In this document: in pieces, positions 45,258-59,100 of the stretch
Numbering within the stretch: position 1 is the first letter of the stretch
Layout: every line of letters begins with the position of its first letter
Source of the DNA: Daucus carota subsp. sativus
Taxonomy: Eukaryota > Streptophyta > Magnoliopsida > Apiales > Apiaceae
Direction of reading: 5' to 3'
Assembly (NCBI RefSeq): GCF_001625215.2
Contig: NC_030386.2
Span: forward strand, 38,257,296 to 38,321,295
DNA: 64,000 nt
Notes under the pieces: generated by a model
Seen by the model: the letters and a program-made list of their open reading frames with translations, nothing else
What the model was told of the DNA's origin: nothing
Databases searched by the model: none
Made by a program: the position numbers and the translations under genes

Positions 45258-46343
45258 ATGACTGTTTCACCGATTGGTTTCGAGGGCTACGAGAAGCGCC
45301 TAGAAATTACTTTTGCCGAGTCATCTGTTTTTACCGACCCGACCGGTTCGGGTCTCCGAGTCTTGACTCGTTCTCAAATCGACTCGATCCTCGAGCTAGC
45401 TGCTTGCACTATTGTGTCTCAGCTCTCCAACTCGGAGTTTGACTCGTACGTGTTATCCGAGTCGAGTCTGTTTATTTTCCCCTACAAGATCGTCATCAAG
45501 ACATGTGGAACCACTAAACTGCTCTTATCTATCCCACAAATTCTCAAACTCGCCGAGTCCATCTCACTCCGAGTCAACTCGGTAAAGTACTCGAGGGGCA
45601 CATTCATTTTCCAAAATACCCAGCCTGCCCCTCACCGCAGCTTCTCCGAAGAAGTCGGATTCCTGAACCAATACTTCAAATCCGGAGCGGCATTCATCCT
45701 CGGAGACCCGAGTTCTCCGACCCGCTTCTGGCACGTCTACGTGGCGCACCCGGGCCCACAGACCCCACCGGAAAACGAAATCACCGTGGAAATGTGTATG
45801 ACAGGCTTAGCCCGCGAGAAAGCCGCGGTGTTTTACAACACCCCTGAGACCCGCTCCAAAATGACGAAAATGTCGGGGATCTCGAACATTCTCCCCAGCC
45901 ACACCATATGTGATTTCGAATTCGAGCCGTGCGGCTACTCAATGAACGGAATTGACAAATCAGAATACTCCACAATCCATGTAACCCCCGAGGACGGGTT
46001 CAGCTACGCCAGCTATGAGGCGATGGGGTTCGATCCCTCGACATCCCGTTTCGAGGACCTGGTGAAAAGAGTGCTCGAGTGTTTCAGGCCCGATGAGTTC
46101 AGCATTGCAATAACTAGCAATGGAAATGATGATGACTGGTGGAGTAGTGAGATTGGGGGATATGAGTGTAACATCGGGGTTAAACAGGAGTTGCCTGGTG
46201 GAGGCTGCATTGTGTATTTGTGCTTCAGTGCTGGTGAGAAGAAGCGGAGGGGTGTGTCGCCGAAATCGGTTTTGAAATGCAGGGAGAGATTTGCTGAGGA
46301 GATTGAGGAGGCTACTGAGGCTGGAGACAAATTGTTTCATTAG
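45258..46343 (+). CDS. SAMDC: S-adenosylmethionine decarboxylase proenzyme
   Basis: Intronless main ORF of 361 residues, the normal plant length. The enzyme decarboxylates AdoMet to supply aminopropyl groups for spermidine and spermine synthesis in the cytosol. Visible landmarks are 'GFEGYEKRLEI' near the N-terminus with the conserved acidic residues, the self-cleavage site 'YVLSE|SSLF' with Ser69 becoming the pyruvoyl group, the catalytic Cys in 'KTCGTTKLL' (Cys83), and the PEST-like 'TIHVTPEDGFSYASYEAMGF'. Start 45258 was chosen over the in-frame ATG at 45207 because family members begin 'M..S.IGFEGYEKRLEI'. It is preceded by tiny and small uORFs and two leader introns. A likely polyadenylation signal 'gaataaaat' is near 46401. 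Confidence 0.97.
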   Translation: MTVSPIGFEGYEKRLEITFAESSVFTDPTGSGLRVLTRSQIDSILELAACTIVSQLSNSEFDSYVLSESSLFIFPYKIVIKTCGTTKLLLSIPQILKLAESISLRVNSVKYSRGTFIFQNTQPAPHRSFSEEVGFLNQYFKSGAAFILGDPSSPTRFWHVYVAHPGPQTPPENEITVEMCMTGLAREKAAVFYNTPETRSKMTKMSGISNILPSHTICDFEFEPCGYSMNGIDKSEYSTIHVTPEDGFSYASYEAMGFDPSTSRFEDLVKRVLECFRPDEFSIAITSNGNDDDWWSSEIGGYECNIGVKQELPGGGCIVYLCFSAGEKKRRGVSPKSVLKCRERFAEEIEEATEAGDKLFH

Positions 46344-46439
46344 TTCTGAGTTGTTTGTGTTTGAATCTGAATGTTAATTGTTACTGCGTTGTTATGTCAT
46401 GAATAAAATCTTGCATAATTTCATGGAATTTCGTTGTCA

Positions 46440-47900
46440 TTTTGTGAGTTTTGTTAATTTGGATTTTGGAAATTCCAGTAACTTACTTGATTCGAACAGA
46501 CAGGCCAATTAAAAATTAATTATAAATTAAAAATAAATCTTAAATTGGTTAAGGAATATAAGAAAAAAAAAATTTCCTTTGACAAAAAGAAAGCTTCTGC
46601 TTTCACTCAAATAGTAATTGGGATGTCAGTTTAGTTTATTTGTAGTATTAGAAATAAATATATAATTAATAATGATTTTGTATATAATTTTGATTTTGTG
46701 TAAAGATAAAATATAGATGTAGAATTTTTAAAATTTAATTCTAAAATCTCAAATTTTCATAAATTATGATGAAATTTTATAAAATATATTATCAAACATT
46801 ATCCACCTTTTATGAAATTAAAAAAAATTCATTTGTCACAATATATCTTAATAGAGTAAATAATATTAATTTTTTTTGCCGGGATTAAATAATAAAATAA
46901 TATTAATTGAACTCTATCAGATTTTTAAATATAATATAGAATATTGATTGAATATTAACAGATTTCATAACATAATTTAAAATTAATTAAATAACTAAAA
47001 TTGTGATATCTTTAAAAAAAACTAAAATTGTGATAATTTTTTAAAATAATATTTCCATTTTTTATGAATGGTTGTTTCCAAAAAGATTCTAATTAAATAC
47101 AACCATCGAACCCCTGTCGAAGACAGGAGCAACTTCACTCATGAACTGCTGAAACTGTCTAAAAAGGAACATTTTTACCAAGTTTTACAGTTCAGGAGCA
47201 CTGCCCGTCAGGCACAACCATATCACAGAACTCAGTATTCTGAGAATTGGGAGACTTGTTATGGTCTCTTGCAGAATTCTTTGTAATTGTCTCTGCTCTG
47301 TATCAAAATGATAACAACTCTGATACGCATTAAGTAATTAAGTCTAGTAAAAATTAACGGGACCAATATAACTCTCCTCTCCTCAAAAATGTCAGAAATA
47401 ATAGAATTCTTTCATAATTAAACACACACATACATTAGTAACAAAAAACCACACACACATTCCTGACAAAAAAACACACTCACACATTCATTTTATTTAA
47501 CATTCTAATCCTCGACTTGTGGTAAGCGGGACGGGCTTGTATCAAAGATCATAGGAAAATAGATACGACATAAACCATGATTAACAATACAATCTATATG
47601 TCAAACAGTAAATAGGCTGAAGGATAGTAGCCTGTTCATAAACAATGCCATATTGTCACAAATGTGGGATTATCCTGTTTATTACATCCACAATAAACAA
47701 TAACAGTGGAAAAAACTCCATACTACAAATTAGTAAAGTTTCAAAATTAAGTCACAGTCATCACTCCTGAATATGACCTGCTAATGTCAAGCTGCTCACA
47801 ATCTAATCATTTCACCCGCAAAAACAAAACAAAACTGTGAGGCTGGAAAAGTAAAACAATAAAATCATCCGCAAGCTAGCTGAAGATGCTTCCACTGTAA
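46440..47900. other. Intergenic region between SAMDC and TSS/REC-like genes
   Basis: The two genes converge here. The DNA is AT-rich, with no credible gene; the plus-strand frame at 47068-47286 has no recognisable domain. The right end should hold the 3' UTR of the TSS/REC-like gene. Confidence 0.5.
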
Positions 47901-48101
47901 AAAAAATCAACTTGAAAGGCAGCCTTTAACACCTATGAAATCTGGTTCATCGAGGCAGATCAGATTATCATGCACCCTTCCCCTTTTGAAGTTCTGTAAG
48001 AAATTACTGACTTCCTAATGGCGTATTCGTCTCTCAACAGTAACAAAACACTGATCTAGGGACAGGCCAGTTCTATTTCCGAGAAATTAAAAAAAAAAGT
48101 T

Positions 48102-51100
48102 TTAGCATGTAACCTGGACAATGTCAGTTTCACCGTCGCTGTAATCTCCCCAGCGCTTGTCTGCTTTCTCTTCAACCGGAATTTTCACACAGTTTTTGTC
48201 TGTGGCAGCAACATGAATTGAAGGTGCAATGGTATCTGTTTTGGTTTCAGCTACAGACTGATCAATTTTATCATTGGATAGAGACGGAACAGAACCTGAT
48301 TCTGCGCCACCTGCATCTTCTTCAGTAACTACGGACAGATCCTGTTCTTCGGAAACATCCTGGTTGATGTTTTTCTCATCATGCGAGGATTCTTCACTAT
48401 TATCTGCTGCAACTTCAACAGTTGCTGAAGGAGATTTTTCCGGACTAACAGGAGATAATGGAATATCATTTTGAGTCACAGTAGGTGCTACTTGAGTATC
48501 ATCTGGAGACATGGGGTAATTGTTTGCGGAAGCTAAATAACCATTAGGAGCAACTGGATAGCCATTAGGAACCCATGGCTGGCTAGGTACAAACTCAGCT
48601 GCATGCGGATTCATAATTAATGGAGGCATGAAGTGGTTACCATCTACAGCATGTTCAACACTGTGGAACGCAGGTTTGTTACGTGAAACACGACTACCAG
48701 ATCTGTTATAACCACCTGAAAGTCGGGGACCGTAGGGCACTCTTGCTGTTGCTGATTGATGCGGTGATCTTCTGACAGGATTAACTGTAAGCATGGGTGG
48801 AATATTCACTGGCTGAGGCAGTATACCACCCTGTTCCGGTATGCCTAATATTGCAACTGAACCAAAAATTGGAACAGTAGATGGATTATATGGCGGTGCA
48901 GCTGCAGATAGCTTCTTGGTCATCTCTTTTGCATCACCTTCTGTTACCTCTGGGACAGAATTAGCACTCGTGTTGACTTGCTTTTCTGCATCCTTTTCCA
49001 GAGAACCAACATTTCCGCCATCGCCAGTTACATCAGGCAAAGTTTTCTCTATGGACGGTGTCTCAGCTTCAGGACTGGAGGCATCTTTGTCTACCATTAC
49101 AACCGGAGAACCAGATTCTGTAGGAGTTGCTGAGAATTTCTCTACTTCTGCTCCCAACAATTCGCCTTTGAGATTGGTGTTTGAATTCTTAGAAGTACCA
49201 GAACTCGAAGTATCCAAGCCAGGATTGGTTTTTACTTTTGTGGCATCATCAGATATGATCTTTACTTCTGGAATGGTGTCAGATTCTTGGTCTTTAAGAG
49301 CTGTAATCTTTTCATCAACTTTTGTTTCTTGTTCTTTGATAACAGTCATCTTCATTTCCTTATCTGAAACTAAATCTTCACTTTTTGAGGGGTGCGGTCC
49401 TTTAGAATCTTTTTCAGTCGATTCTGTTATCTCTTTAGTCACTTCAGAACTTTTTTCAGATGCACCTTCCTTGGGTAAATGTTCGGCCACTGCTTTAACA
49501 ATACTACCAGGAGGAGCCAGAGCAACTTCTTTGTAGGAAAAAAGCTTTCCAGCAGCTGCTACACTAACTGAATTAATAACTTGAGCGCGCTTGGCAACTT
49601 GCTCAGCTGCAGCCGGGCTAGCTGGAGCTGACTTTGGGTTGGGTACTTTTTCTGTTCCAGCAGGTGTTGTAGGATTTTTTAATTTTGGACTGAAGCTCGC
49701 ACTCTTTGTTAAACTTTTTGAAACAGGAAGAGCAGAAGCAGCAGACTCGTTTGAACCTGTTCTTGGAGATGTAAAATTAGTTGGTTTCCCTCGGTACCTG
49801 GAGGACTGGGTACCAGTCATTGAAGTAGTGTTCAATTTTGATAGGCTTGGCTTTCTTGAACTAGATGATTTACGTCCTGACAGTGAGCGACCTTTAGGAA
49901 AAGCCTCTTGCCATCCTTCATCCGAGGTGTCATCTGGTTGCAGGTCACTGTATGTGGTCAATCCAGTCTGCTCATGTAGAACAGGTTCGGATTTATTAGG
50001 CATCACGTCAGCAGACTGAGATTGAAAAACGTCTAGTGATTTAGATTTGCTCTCTTCGTCAGTAGTAGAATTTGTCTTATTGAGGTCTCCTGGTGGTGAA
50101 ATTTCATCCTTTTGGTACTCATCTGCAACTGCCTCTTCAAGTTGGTCTGGTTTGCCTTTAAGCTGGATGAAGACACAAACTGTTTAGTATATAATAACGA
50201 TAGAACTTGACCTGTTTTTATATTCTTTAAAACACAAGAGTGTTTTTTTTCTTTGGAGGGAAAAGGTGTGCCAATCAGAAAATTACCAGCTTTGCACGAG
50301 CTTGCTTCTTCTGGGCATCTCTTGCTTTTATATCTGCATCTGGTGCTATGTAATCTAACAAGTCCGATACACTGATCCATGAGAGAAAAAGGTCTTCATT
50401 TTAGTAAAATACCATGGGTTTGAGAACTAACACTATGTGAACAAATGGTAGCCTGGTAGGACCAATGCATCAGTTTTTTACCATCATAGTAACATTTTCC
50501 CATAATTATGTAAGATTGATGAGGACATATATCTTACCTCAAGTGACCTTTGCTGGAGATAGAGGCATCTGGCTTCGGGGTGCCATTCCGTGCAGCTTCT
50601 TGTTGTTCCAGAGCCTTGGATTCAAAATATTCAAGCCACGCAGCTGCATCCTACAGGCATAAGATATTTAAAGATTAATTGGAGAGAATAATCACCTTAT
50701 AATACGACACTTCGTTAAAAGCATGTAAGAAATTACTTGTGTTCGTAGATCATCTGGTCCAAGCTTTGCCTGCAATATCTGTAAAGTAGTTTGCTCATGC
50801 TGAACACTTAAGGAGTAAGCTTCCATCAAAGAGAGAGCAATGGCTATAGCATGATAGCTAGCAGCTGTCTGAAAATTAAAGATAAGCACATCAAGAACAA
50901 AAATACAAGTGCATGCTGCTGGAGCCAAAAATTGTTCGGACATGCCAAGGGAGAAGCAGGTAAGACTCTGTGAGAGTGAGACGCAACCTCAGGTGCAATT
51001 CTTTTAGTAGTTACATAGACATATTAAACTTGACCTACTAGAAATATTACTTCAGAGAGAATGAACTTACTTGTATATGATCAGCACCAAGTAGTCTTTG

Positions 51101-52593
51101 ATTACACTTCAGAGCCTCGTGAAGGTACCTTAGCGCAACATGTGCATTCCCTAGACCTTCTTCCATCATTGCTACATTGATATATGTGGCAGCAGTGTTT
51201 GGATGAGAAGGCCCGCATGTTAGATGCAGAAGATACAGTGCACGATTGACATACCTAGAGATAGAGTAAACAAAAGTACCCGTCTCCATAGCATAAGAAT
51301 GTGTTTTATGATATACGGGTGAAAATTTCATTCCAACACAATAACACATTACAAGAACAAGGAATACACATATACATACTTCAAGGCCAACTCTGTGTGT
51401 TGCAGCCTGTAATAGAAAACCGCTAAATCTCCATAACTTTTCATCGTATCTGGGTGGTCCAGTCCAAGCTCTCTCTCATTGATATCTAGAGCTTTTTGCT
51501 GATAGATGGTAGCCTGATTTAAAAAGACCAAAAATAGGGGAATGACATTGAGTTCCACTAAAAATTCAAATTAGCACATGAGCATAAGATCTGCAGCGCG
51601 GAACAAATTTATATTTTTTAAGGTGTCACTGATTTCATGACTTATCCAGTGTTCTAAAAGGAAATTATACATGGGCTGATAACTGTAATGCCTATTACAT
51701 AATAACTAGCTTAAAACCCGTGCATTCACGGGCGGTTATAATATTTGTTATTTTATTGTATATATTTTAGATTTAACGAATTTTATTGAAAGTAAAATTG
51801 TGATAGAATAATGCGATTAGAAAAACTTTTATTTAACAACTAAATAAATTCTTAATATTTAAATCTTTCAAAACTAATTTATAATTAGGTCAAATATATA
51901 TTTTTAAATGTGAATGTTAAAATATATTTTTTACATGTTACTCCCTCCTTTCTTGAATATATGCCTTTTTGACTTTTTCGCACACATTTTAAGATACCTT
52001 GACCACATAGCTAGAAATGTTACTTTCAAATATTTTTTTTTATGAATAAAAGTATTGATATAATATTTTTATTCAGAAAAAAAATTTAAAAATAAAATTT
52101 TTAACTATATAGTCAAAACTTTAATATGCGTGCAAAAAAGCCAAAAGACAGATGTTTAAGAACGGAGGGAGTATAATTTAAGGAGACCCATAAACCCAGA
52201 TAGAAACAACCCAATTAGCATTTTAATATTTAGTTATTAATAGTTAATAATATAGTATAAAACATATTATAAGTTAAAGGGAATCGTAAACTCAAATATT
52301 GATATAATACTAACCTAATTTTAATGTTTTGATTTAATAGACAATAAAAAATATATATTATAATTTGTTATAAATTACGGAGGTTCATCGATCGAATATG
52401 AAACGGTTTATTAAACTTGATCGACCGATCAACTGAATTTTTCATATTTCGGTTTTAATAGTACAATAATAGATAGTATAGCATAGATTTGTAATATTAC
52501 TTTTAAATTGAGACCATTAGAGTATTTAAAAATAACATTAATATATTTTGGTCGAAAAATATCACTATTTATTTATTAATAACTATATATTAA

Positions 52594-52654
<61 letters not shown>

Positions 52655-55600
52655 CTTGTGTTAATTGTAGAAGATCGGTTTTTTTTTGGTTAAAAAATAT
52701 TAAAAAGATAATGCGTTTTAGTTAAAAAGATAATTATTGTATTCCTCGATGATCATTTAGAATATTGAATTTTTTAGTTAGAAAATATAAAGAAGATAAC
52801 ATATTTTAGTTAAAAAGATATTTGTTTATATAGATAGGCCTGTATTCCGCCCAAAGTTAAAAATAATAATTAGTTATTTAGATAGACCCGTATTTCGGCT
52901 CAAGTACCGAGCGACCAAACTTTCAATATTTCGGCTTTAATAGTAAAAAAGATAACATATTTTAGTAAAAAGAATAAATGGTTATATAGATTAGCCTCAA
53001 AGTTAAAAATAATAAGTAGTTATATAGATAGGTTCGTATTTCGAACCAAGTACCGACCGAACAAACTTTCAATGTTTTGGCTTTAATTGTAAAAAAGATA
53101 ACATATTTTAGTTAAAAAGACTAATTGATTATATAGATAGGTTTGTATTTCGTCCCAAAATTAAAAAAAATAGATTAGTTATATAGATAGGTCCATATTT
53201 TGGCTCAAGTACCGACCGACCAAATTTTTAGTTAAAAAGAATAATTGATTATATGGATAGGCCTGTGTTTCGGCCCAAAATTAAAAAAATAGATTAGTCA
53301 TATGGATAAGCGGCCCAAGTACCGACCGACCAAACTTTTAATGTTTCGGCTTTAATAATATAGTATAGATGACTCGTCTCAGATCAGATAAGGCAAGGAA
53401 GAAAAAGTAAATTAAACAAAGTTATTGTTTCTGTGGAAGCATTGCCTCAGTTTCAGTCATTGTTCTAGTCTGAATGTCTGATGACATTAGATTGTCACCT
53501 AACTCTCACTCCTTCCCCGAAATGGAATCTCATTTGCCAAGAAAAACTTACCTGATTAAAGTCCCCAGTATGGTAGAGGACGACAGCCAAAAGACTATAT
53601 GCACCTGCTGTCATTCGATGATAAGGGCCACATACCGCCACAAGTTTCGAAAGTGCCTGCAAAATAAAAGATGACATTAATTCACTGAATTTATCACTTA
53701 ACTACACAATAGACAATTCAGTGTTAAAGAAAACATAGATAGTCTGTTACCTTAGTGCCATAATTTACAGCATCCTCTAATTTCCCTTTGTCTAACGAAG
53801 TCTTAGATGATTCCAACAGAGTCCTTCCATCAGCAGACGAGCATGCAACATGCTACAATAATCATGTTGCCAAAAAGTTCCGAAGATATGACAGTTGAAC
53901 TTCATTGCCAATTGATTTAAAAAAATCATCAAAATGTATATGATACCTTGTATACAGGAACCATGCTCACAATATCTAGCTTCTTGAAAGGTGAGACTGA
54001 ATCCATATCATAGTCCCTAGGAACAATCTCAAGTCCAACCTAATAGAGAATTATTGCGTCAGAGTATTGGATAAGAAATAATTCAGTAGACACGGAGTTT
54101 TAAGTGGAAAAATTCTTTACTTTCTGGCAAAGCCCACGAAGAACAGAGAATTTACGGAGATCCTGAGAGCTTTGGTGTTTCCACTGCCATCCAAATCTCT
54201 TCACAAGGAAGGTTTCCACCCACTTCCACTTCAATGTGTCTATACTGTCATTTTCTGCATTAGAACTGTCCCCAGATGGTGTCCCCAGCAACATATTTAA
54301 GCATGACGCTATTACAGCAGCCAAATCAGCAAAGTTATTAACTGCTGCAACAACAGCCTGTACTATGTGTTTGTAAGCTCGAACAACCATCTCATGTACA
54401 CAAAGAGATTGCACATGAGGGAGCTTGTCTGCAAGTTCAACCTGATGCAAAAGAAAGAAAGATGGTTACAGCAAGCACCGATTTCGTGAAGGCCCAAAAG
54501 TTGTTAGAGCAATTGAAACTTCTCAATGCATTGATTTTGTACGAGCAGTCATAGTTCTTCAAACAAGTCAAAAAATATAATCATTGACCTTGGTCCAAAA
54601 ATGCAGTAGAACCTAGCTAGGGGTAAAAATGTAGAAGAAAAATACGTTGAAACGATTCATTTTCAAATCCAGACAGTGGTTCGCAACATTAGAGACGTCT
54701 TATATGAAATGCATTGATAATGATATTTTACGGGCCCAAATGTTCTTCTTAGCAAGTCCAAAGACTAATGCGCTAGAATTTTATTTGTAGTGCTGCTTTC
54801 GTACAAGTACATCAGCAAGGATGTAGATTTGATACTCCCTACAATATTAATCTTCTGCTCTCTTGATTATTATGTACACCCTCTGTGCATACCATGATGG
54901 CCTTCCTGAACATTCCACAATGCAACCATAGACTAGTGAATGAGAGCAGTAATTTTGTTTGTTTGCTAGATTTTATAGAATACAAGTGAATTTCTAACAT
55001 ATCAGCTTTTGTCCAATGTTCTCATCTTCCATGTTCTTTGTTTCGAAATTCTACTTGAGAAATATTGCATTTTACATAATCAAATGATAATCATGTGTCT
55101 TACCGGCACAAGTAATATGAATATTGAGGATTAAGCTAGAATGTCAAATGAAGCAATTACCACACGCCCTAAGGAGCACATTCTTAGACCCCTAGTGTGC
55201 ATGAAATCTGTCATTGTCCTTCCATCAACTGGTGAAAGTTCAAGTGAGCCAAAATCTGCTACCTGGCAAAAGTTGAAGTTGCAGAAGTAAAAAAGGCATG
55301 CTGCTTCTCTAGCAGCCAACACCATAAATAAGGTAGAAATATGAATATCTTTATCACGTAACTGACCAGTTTTGGAAGAGCAATTTCCGCATAATACTTA
55401 TGTGCCATCTCAATTAACTCATCAGGTGACTGCAAACAGAACCAACAAAATATAAGAACAAGCAGGTATATGTTACCAAGAGACTGTTATATTATATCAC
55501 CTCTTGAGCAGAGATGTACTACATTAGGTCGTCAACCTATAAAAAATAGCATTCACAGATGTATTTTTCCACAATTAATAGTCCTCCAAATTTGATCATC

Positions 55601-56141
55601 CCAAGACTAATAAAAAAGGAAAATAAATTGTGATGGAGGAAGTAGTGTATAGAAAATCACTCAACCAACCTTAAGGTGTAGACCAGTTTCTGATTCCTTA
55701 AGGCGCAGATATGATGCCTCAGGAAGCAGTTTTTTCCACATGTTTTCTTTCTCCTCATCTTGTTTCTCTGATTCTTTCTGATTATTACCAGATGATTTCT
55801 GCAGGTCCAAGCTATTCGCCTCCTTTCCTTGTTCAGTTTTGCTATTCTTTTCATCCAATTTCTTCTTAATATCCTTCAGCAATCCACCGTTCTTCCCAAG
55901 ACCCTTTACAGCTGCTTCGACCTTAGATTCTTCAGTCTTCTTGGATTCTGATTTCCCTGAAACTGGATTCTGTAAATGTTGCACCCAACATGCTCCCAGC
56001 TCCCATCGGATAGACTTTGTTTCTTTCAAGCCTTCCTCCTGCAACTTCAGCAAGCTTTCTTCCAATACTTTCCTTATCAAAGATGTAGCAAAATGTAAAT
56101 CTTCACCATCAGTGGTCTGTGACTTTTGATATGCACCAGAC

Positions 56142-56176
<35 letters not shown>

Positions 56177-59100
56177 TAAGCTGTGAAGTAAAAAAGCAAG
56201 GAAAGGTCAAACATAAGTAAACAAAGTCTTTTGCATCAGAAAAAAAAATTTGTAGCCCAGTTCACTATATATGGTCTGTATGCAGTACTATATGGTAGCT
56301 TAATAGCGACTATGGAACAAAATTTGATAACCTGACTTCCAAATTAAAGAACTTGGACTGACCTATTTACATTCAATGCGTTAGCACCTCCCTCCGGTTG
56401 GTCCTCTACGTCAATGTCATTAGGAATGGGCTTTCCATTCCAGTTCACCTCAGCTGCAACTTTTACAACAGCTGTGAATCCACAATGTCTGACAACCACT
56501 ACACCTAAAGTTGAAGTATCCTGAAAGACAAGAAAATTTAACCACATATTAGAACCAAGCAAAGGAACGATTCAAACAGCAGCAATCACGTAAATGATGA
56601 ATGCAACGGTGCAGCAAAACATATACTGACATGGACTGTGGCACTTTCATCTGCGGTTATGCCTTTGAGTAAGTTTCTCTTTGCAACTTCTTCTTCTGAC
56701 ACTCCTAGAACCCGACATCCATCACTCTTGCCATCGAGTTTTGTGCTTGCATTGGACATATCTCTCGTCACTAACATATGTAGATCTCCAATTATTTCCT
56801 CATGTGAAGCTGGAGCACTAGGAGTAGGGCTTTGACTGTTGCTGATGAGACTCGAAATGACTGCAACTGCTTTACAGACTGAAACGTCGACAAATAAGCT
56901 ATGTAGTAAAAAGGCCTTCCTGTCTCTAACTTGTCTCTCTTCTGGAGTTTTACAAGGCATTGCTGCAAGAATTGAGAACTCTTTTGCCCATTCCCTTTGA
57001 TCATGCTTGCCATCTCTTGCTTGTCCACCTCCACTTCCTCCCCAAGTTCCATCTTCCAAGGGAAGTGGATGAAAGAGAGATGGGTTATCAATAACAATTG
57101 GAGGAACAACCCATGTGTTGGCTCGAAAACCATAAGGCAAGTTTCCAAACTGAAACAACAAACAACCAAGACAAATATTACAACATTCCTGCCTGCATAG
57201 AGTAATCCTACAAGGTGATTATGGTGAACTTACTTTATTATGCTCGACAAACGCTTTCATGAGAGCTTTATATGCCTGAAACACAATTAGCCCGAACATT
57301 AATATCAACATCAGATGTATGAAAGACAGCCATACATTCCATAAATTTAAACAAGTTACTACTCACGGCATCAAACACCCTGCTCAATTGCTGCAATAAC
57401 CCCACCAACGAGTGACTCAAAAGATTGCGTTTTCCAGCTGGGTAAAATCCGTTCCTAGAAGCAACGATCGTTGTTGGCTTACCACTGCAGACCCTGACCT
57501 GCATAGAATTGTACAATTTCACCCATTGCCTCTGAATGCTTACTTAAATACGATAATCAGTCCAACAATTTATTCATCCTTGTCCACTAAACGCATGCCA
57601 AAGATAGATGAAGATATAATTTCGCTACTTAATTCCACCAAAAGATAATGAAAATTCTCACATCAATTTGGAAGAAATCATCATCTGTTTTATCCTCTAG
57701 AAATGGTCTAGCTGATCTCCTGATATCTGCATTGTAAAGGATAATGTCAACAAGTACTCCCTGTGGTTTTTTTAAAGAAAAAAACTAAAAACAACACTTG
57801 GTAAATCACAAACAAGTTTTGTATTCGTAGAAATAGAGAAATTTCAAGAGTGTGGCTACGTTTTACACCCATTTACGATATTGTGGCTGAATTTTAAATT
57901 TCGCAAAAACATAACTGGTTTCTCTATATGATACCCTGTATTATCTTCTCTCTCAAACAACCGCGCCACTATCCCTCACCCACCCAGACTCTCACTTTCT
58001 TTTCTCCCCTGACATAACCCATGTCCTGCCCCTCTTCCTTAATCCCGCACCTCTTCCTGTTCAATCCCGTAATCACACGGGGCAGCTCCTCCGTAACAGC
58101 CGCCTGAAACCACCCTGGAGAAAGTACAGCCGCCGCGGCGGAACCCCACCCACCGTCACCATCCCTCTGTCCTTCTTCATCACCGACCATACTCCGTCCT
58201 CACACCATCACCAGCGTTCAAAACAAACGCATATACACACAATTATACAAGCAACGAGACTGAAATTAATCATCAAAATAAAGTTTTTTAACCTCCAATT
58301 TAGACCCCCTGTCATTGATCTCTCCGCGGTTATAAACCCTAATTATCGTTGCTATCCCAAAATCGAATGAATTATCTTTATAATTAGGGCACTCAGTAGC
58401 TTCATACTTTGTGCATCTCACTCGTTCGCATATGTACCAATCCATTGCAAAGCCAAATTAAGTGCAGATGTGCAGCAATCAACGATTTGGGATTTAGTAA
58501 TTAGGGTTTTAACTCTGCGTAACAGTTGAGTAAAATAGAATGAATTATAGCGCGCCTTTTTTTTTATCTTCTTTGGAAGGCGCTTTTATTGGGTTTTACG
58601 TATCTGCACCTTCAATTACTCCCTCCGTTTCAATTTACATGTCTACTTTCAAGAATTCAAATTATTTGTTGATTTCAACTTTCAAATATAGCTTCGGTTA
58701 AATCCGGAAATAAAGCCATGCATGCAAATGTACAGAAGTACATATTTGAGCTTACATTGAATAGGTGGAGTGAGGTGAGAAAGCGAAAAGAAGTCATAGA
58801 ACTGCCCAAGTCTAGGTGGCGGACACATCATCGCCGTCACCGAGTCACCGTCCGTCTTCGGCGACTTGACGCCGTTTGCCGTCGATTTTTTCTCAGTCGA
58901 ACCGGCACTGTCTAGACCGGATAGCGGTTCAACTGAACCGGGTTCGTTAAGAACAGGCCGACCGGGCGGTTTAGGAGAAGACGAACCGCCAAAAAATGTG
59001 GTGCATGCAACAATGTCCAAGAGGCGTCTAATGTGTGTCACGCTCGATTCTTCGCTGTAATTCTCTGCATTAAAATAATAAATTCCATTTTTATTAATAC

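Larger units (their letters stand above)
51706..53369 (-). mobile_element. Non-autonomous Helitron in a TSS/REC-like intron
   Basis: Read on the minus strand, the element starts TCTATACTATATTATTAAAG after an A (53370) and ends with a perfect hairpin CCCGTG-AATG-CACGGG, then TTTTAAG and CTAG, before a T (51705). 5'-TC, a hairpin about 10 bases before CTRR, and A|T insertion without target duplication are the defining Helitron signs. Length is 1664 bp. Toward its 5' end several repeats of the 5' terminal sequence ('accgaccgaccaaactttcaatgtttcgg' type, plus-strand sense) lie in tandem between about 52840 and 53369. No Rep/helicase frame is present. It lies in the intron between exons 53656-53552 and 51513-51380, in the same orientation as the gene. 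Confidence 0.88.

Noticed and set aside
45960..46340. Minus-strand frames of 126 and 105 residues
   Set aside because: Antisense to the S-adenosylmethionine decarboxylase ORF; no homology of their own.
48841..49536. 231-residue plus-strand frame (also 49591-50019)
   Set aside because: Antisense shadow of the last coding exon of the TSS/REC-like gene, whose own frame is continuous, joined to 22 other exons and matches family motifs.
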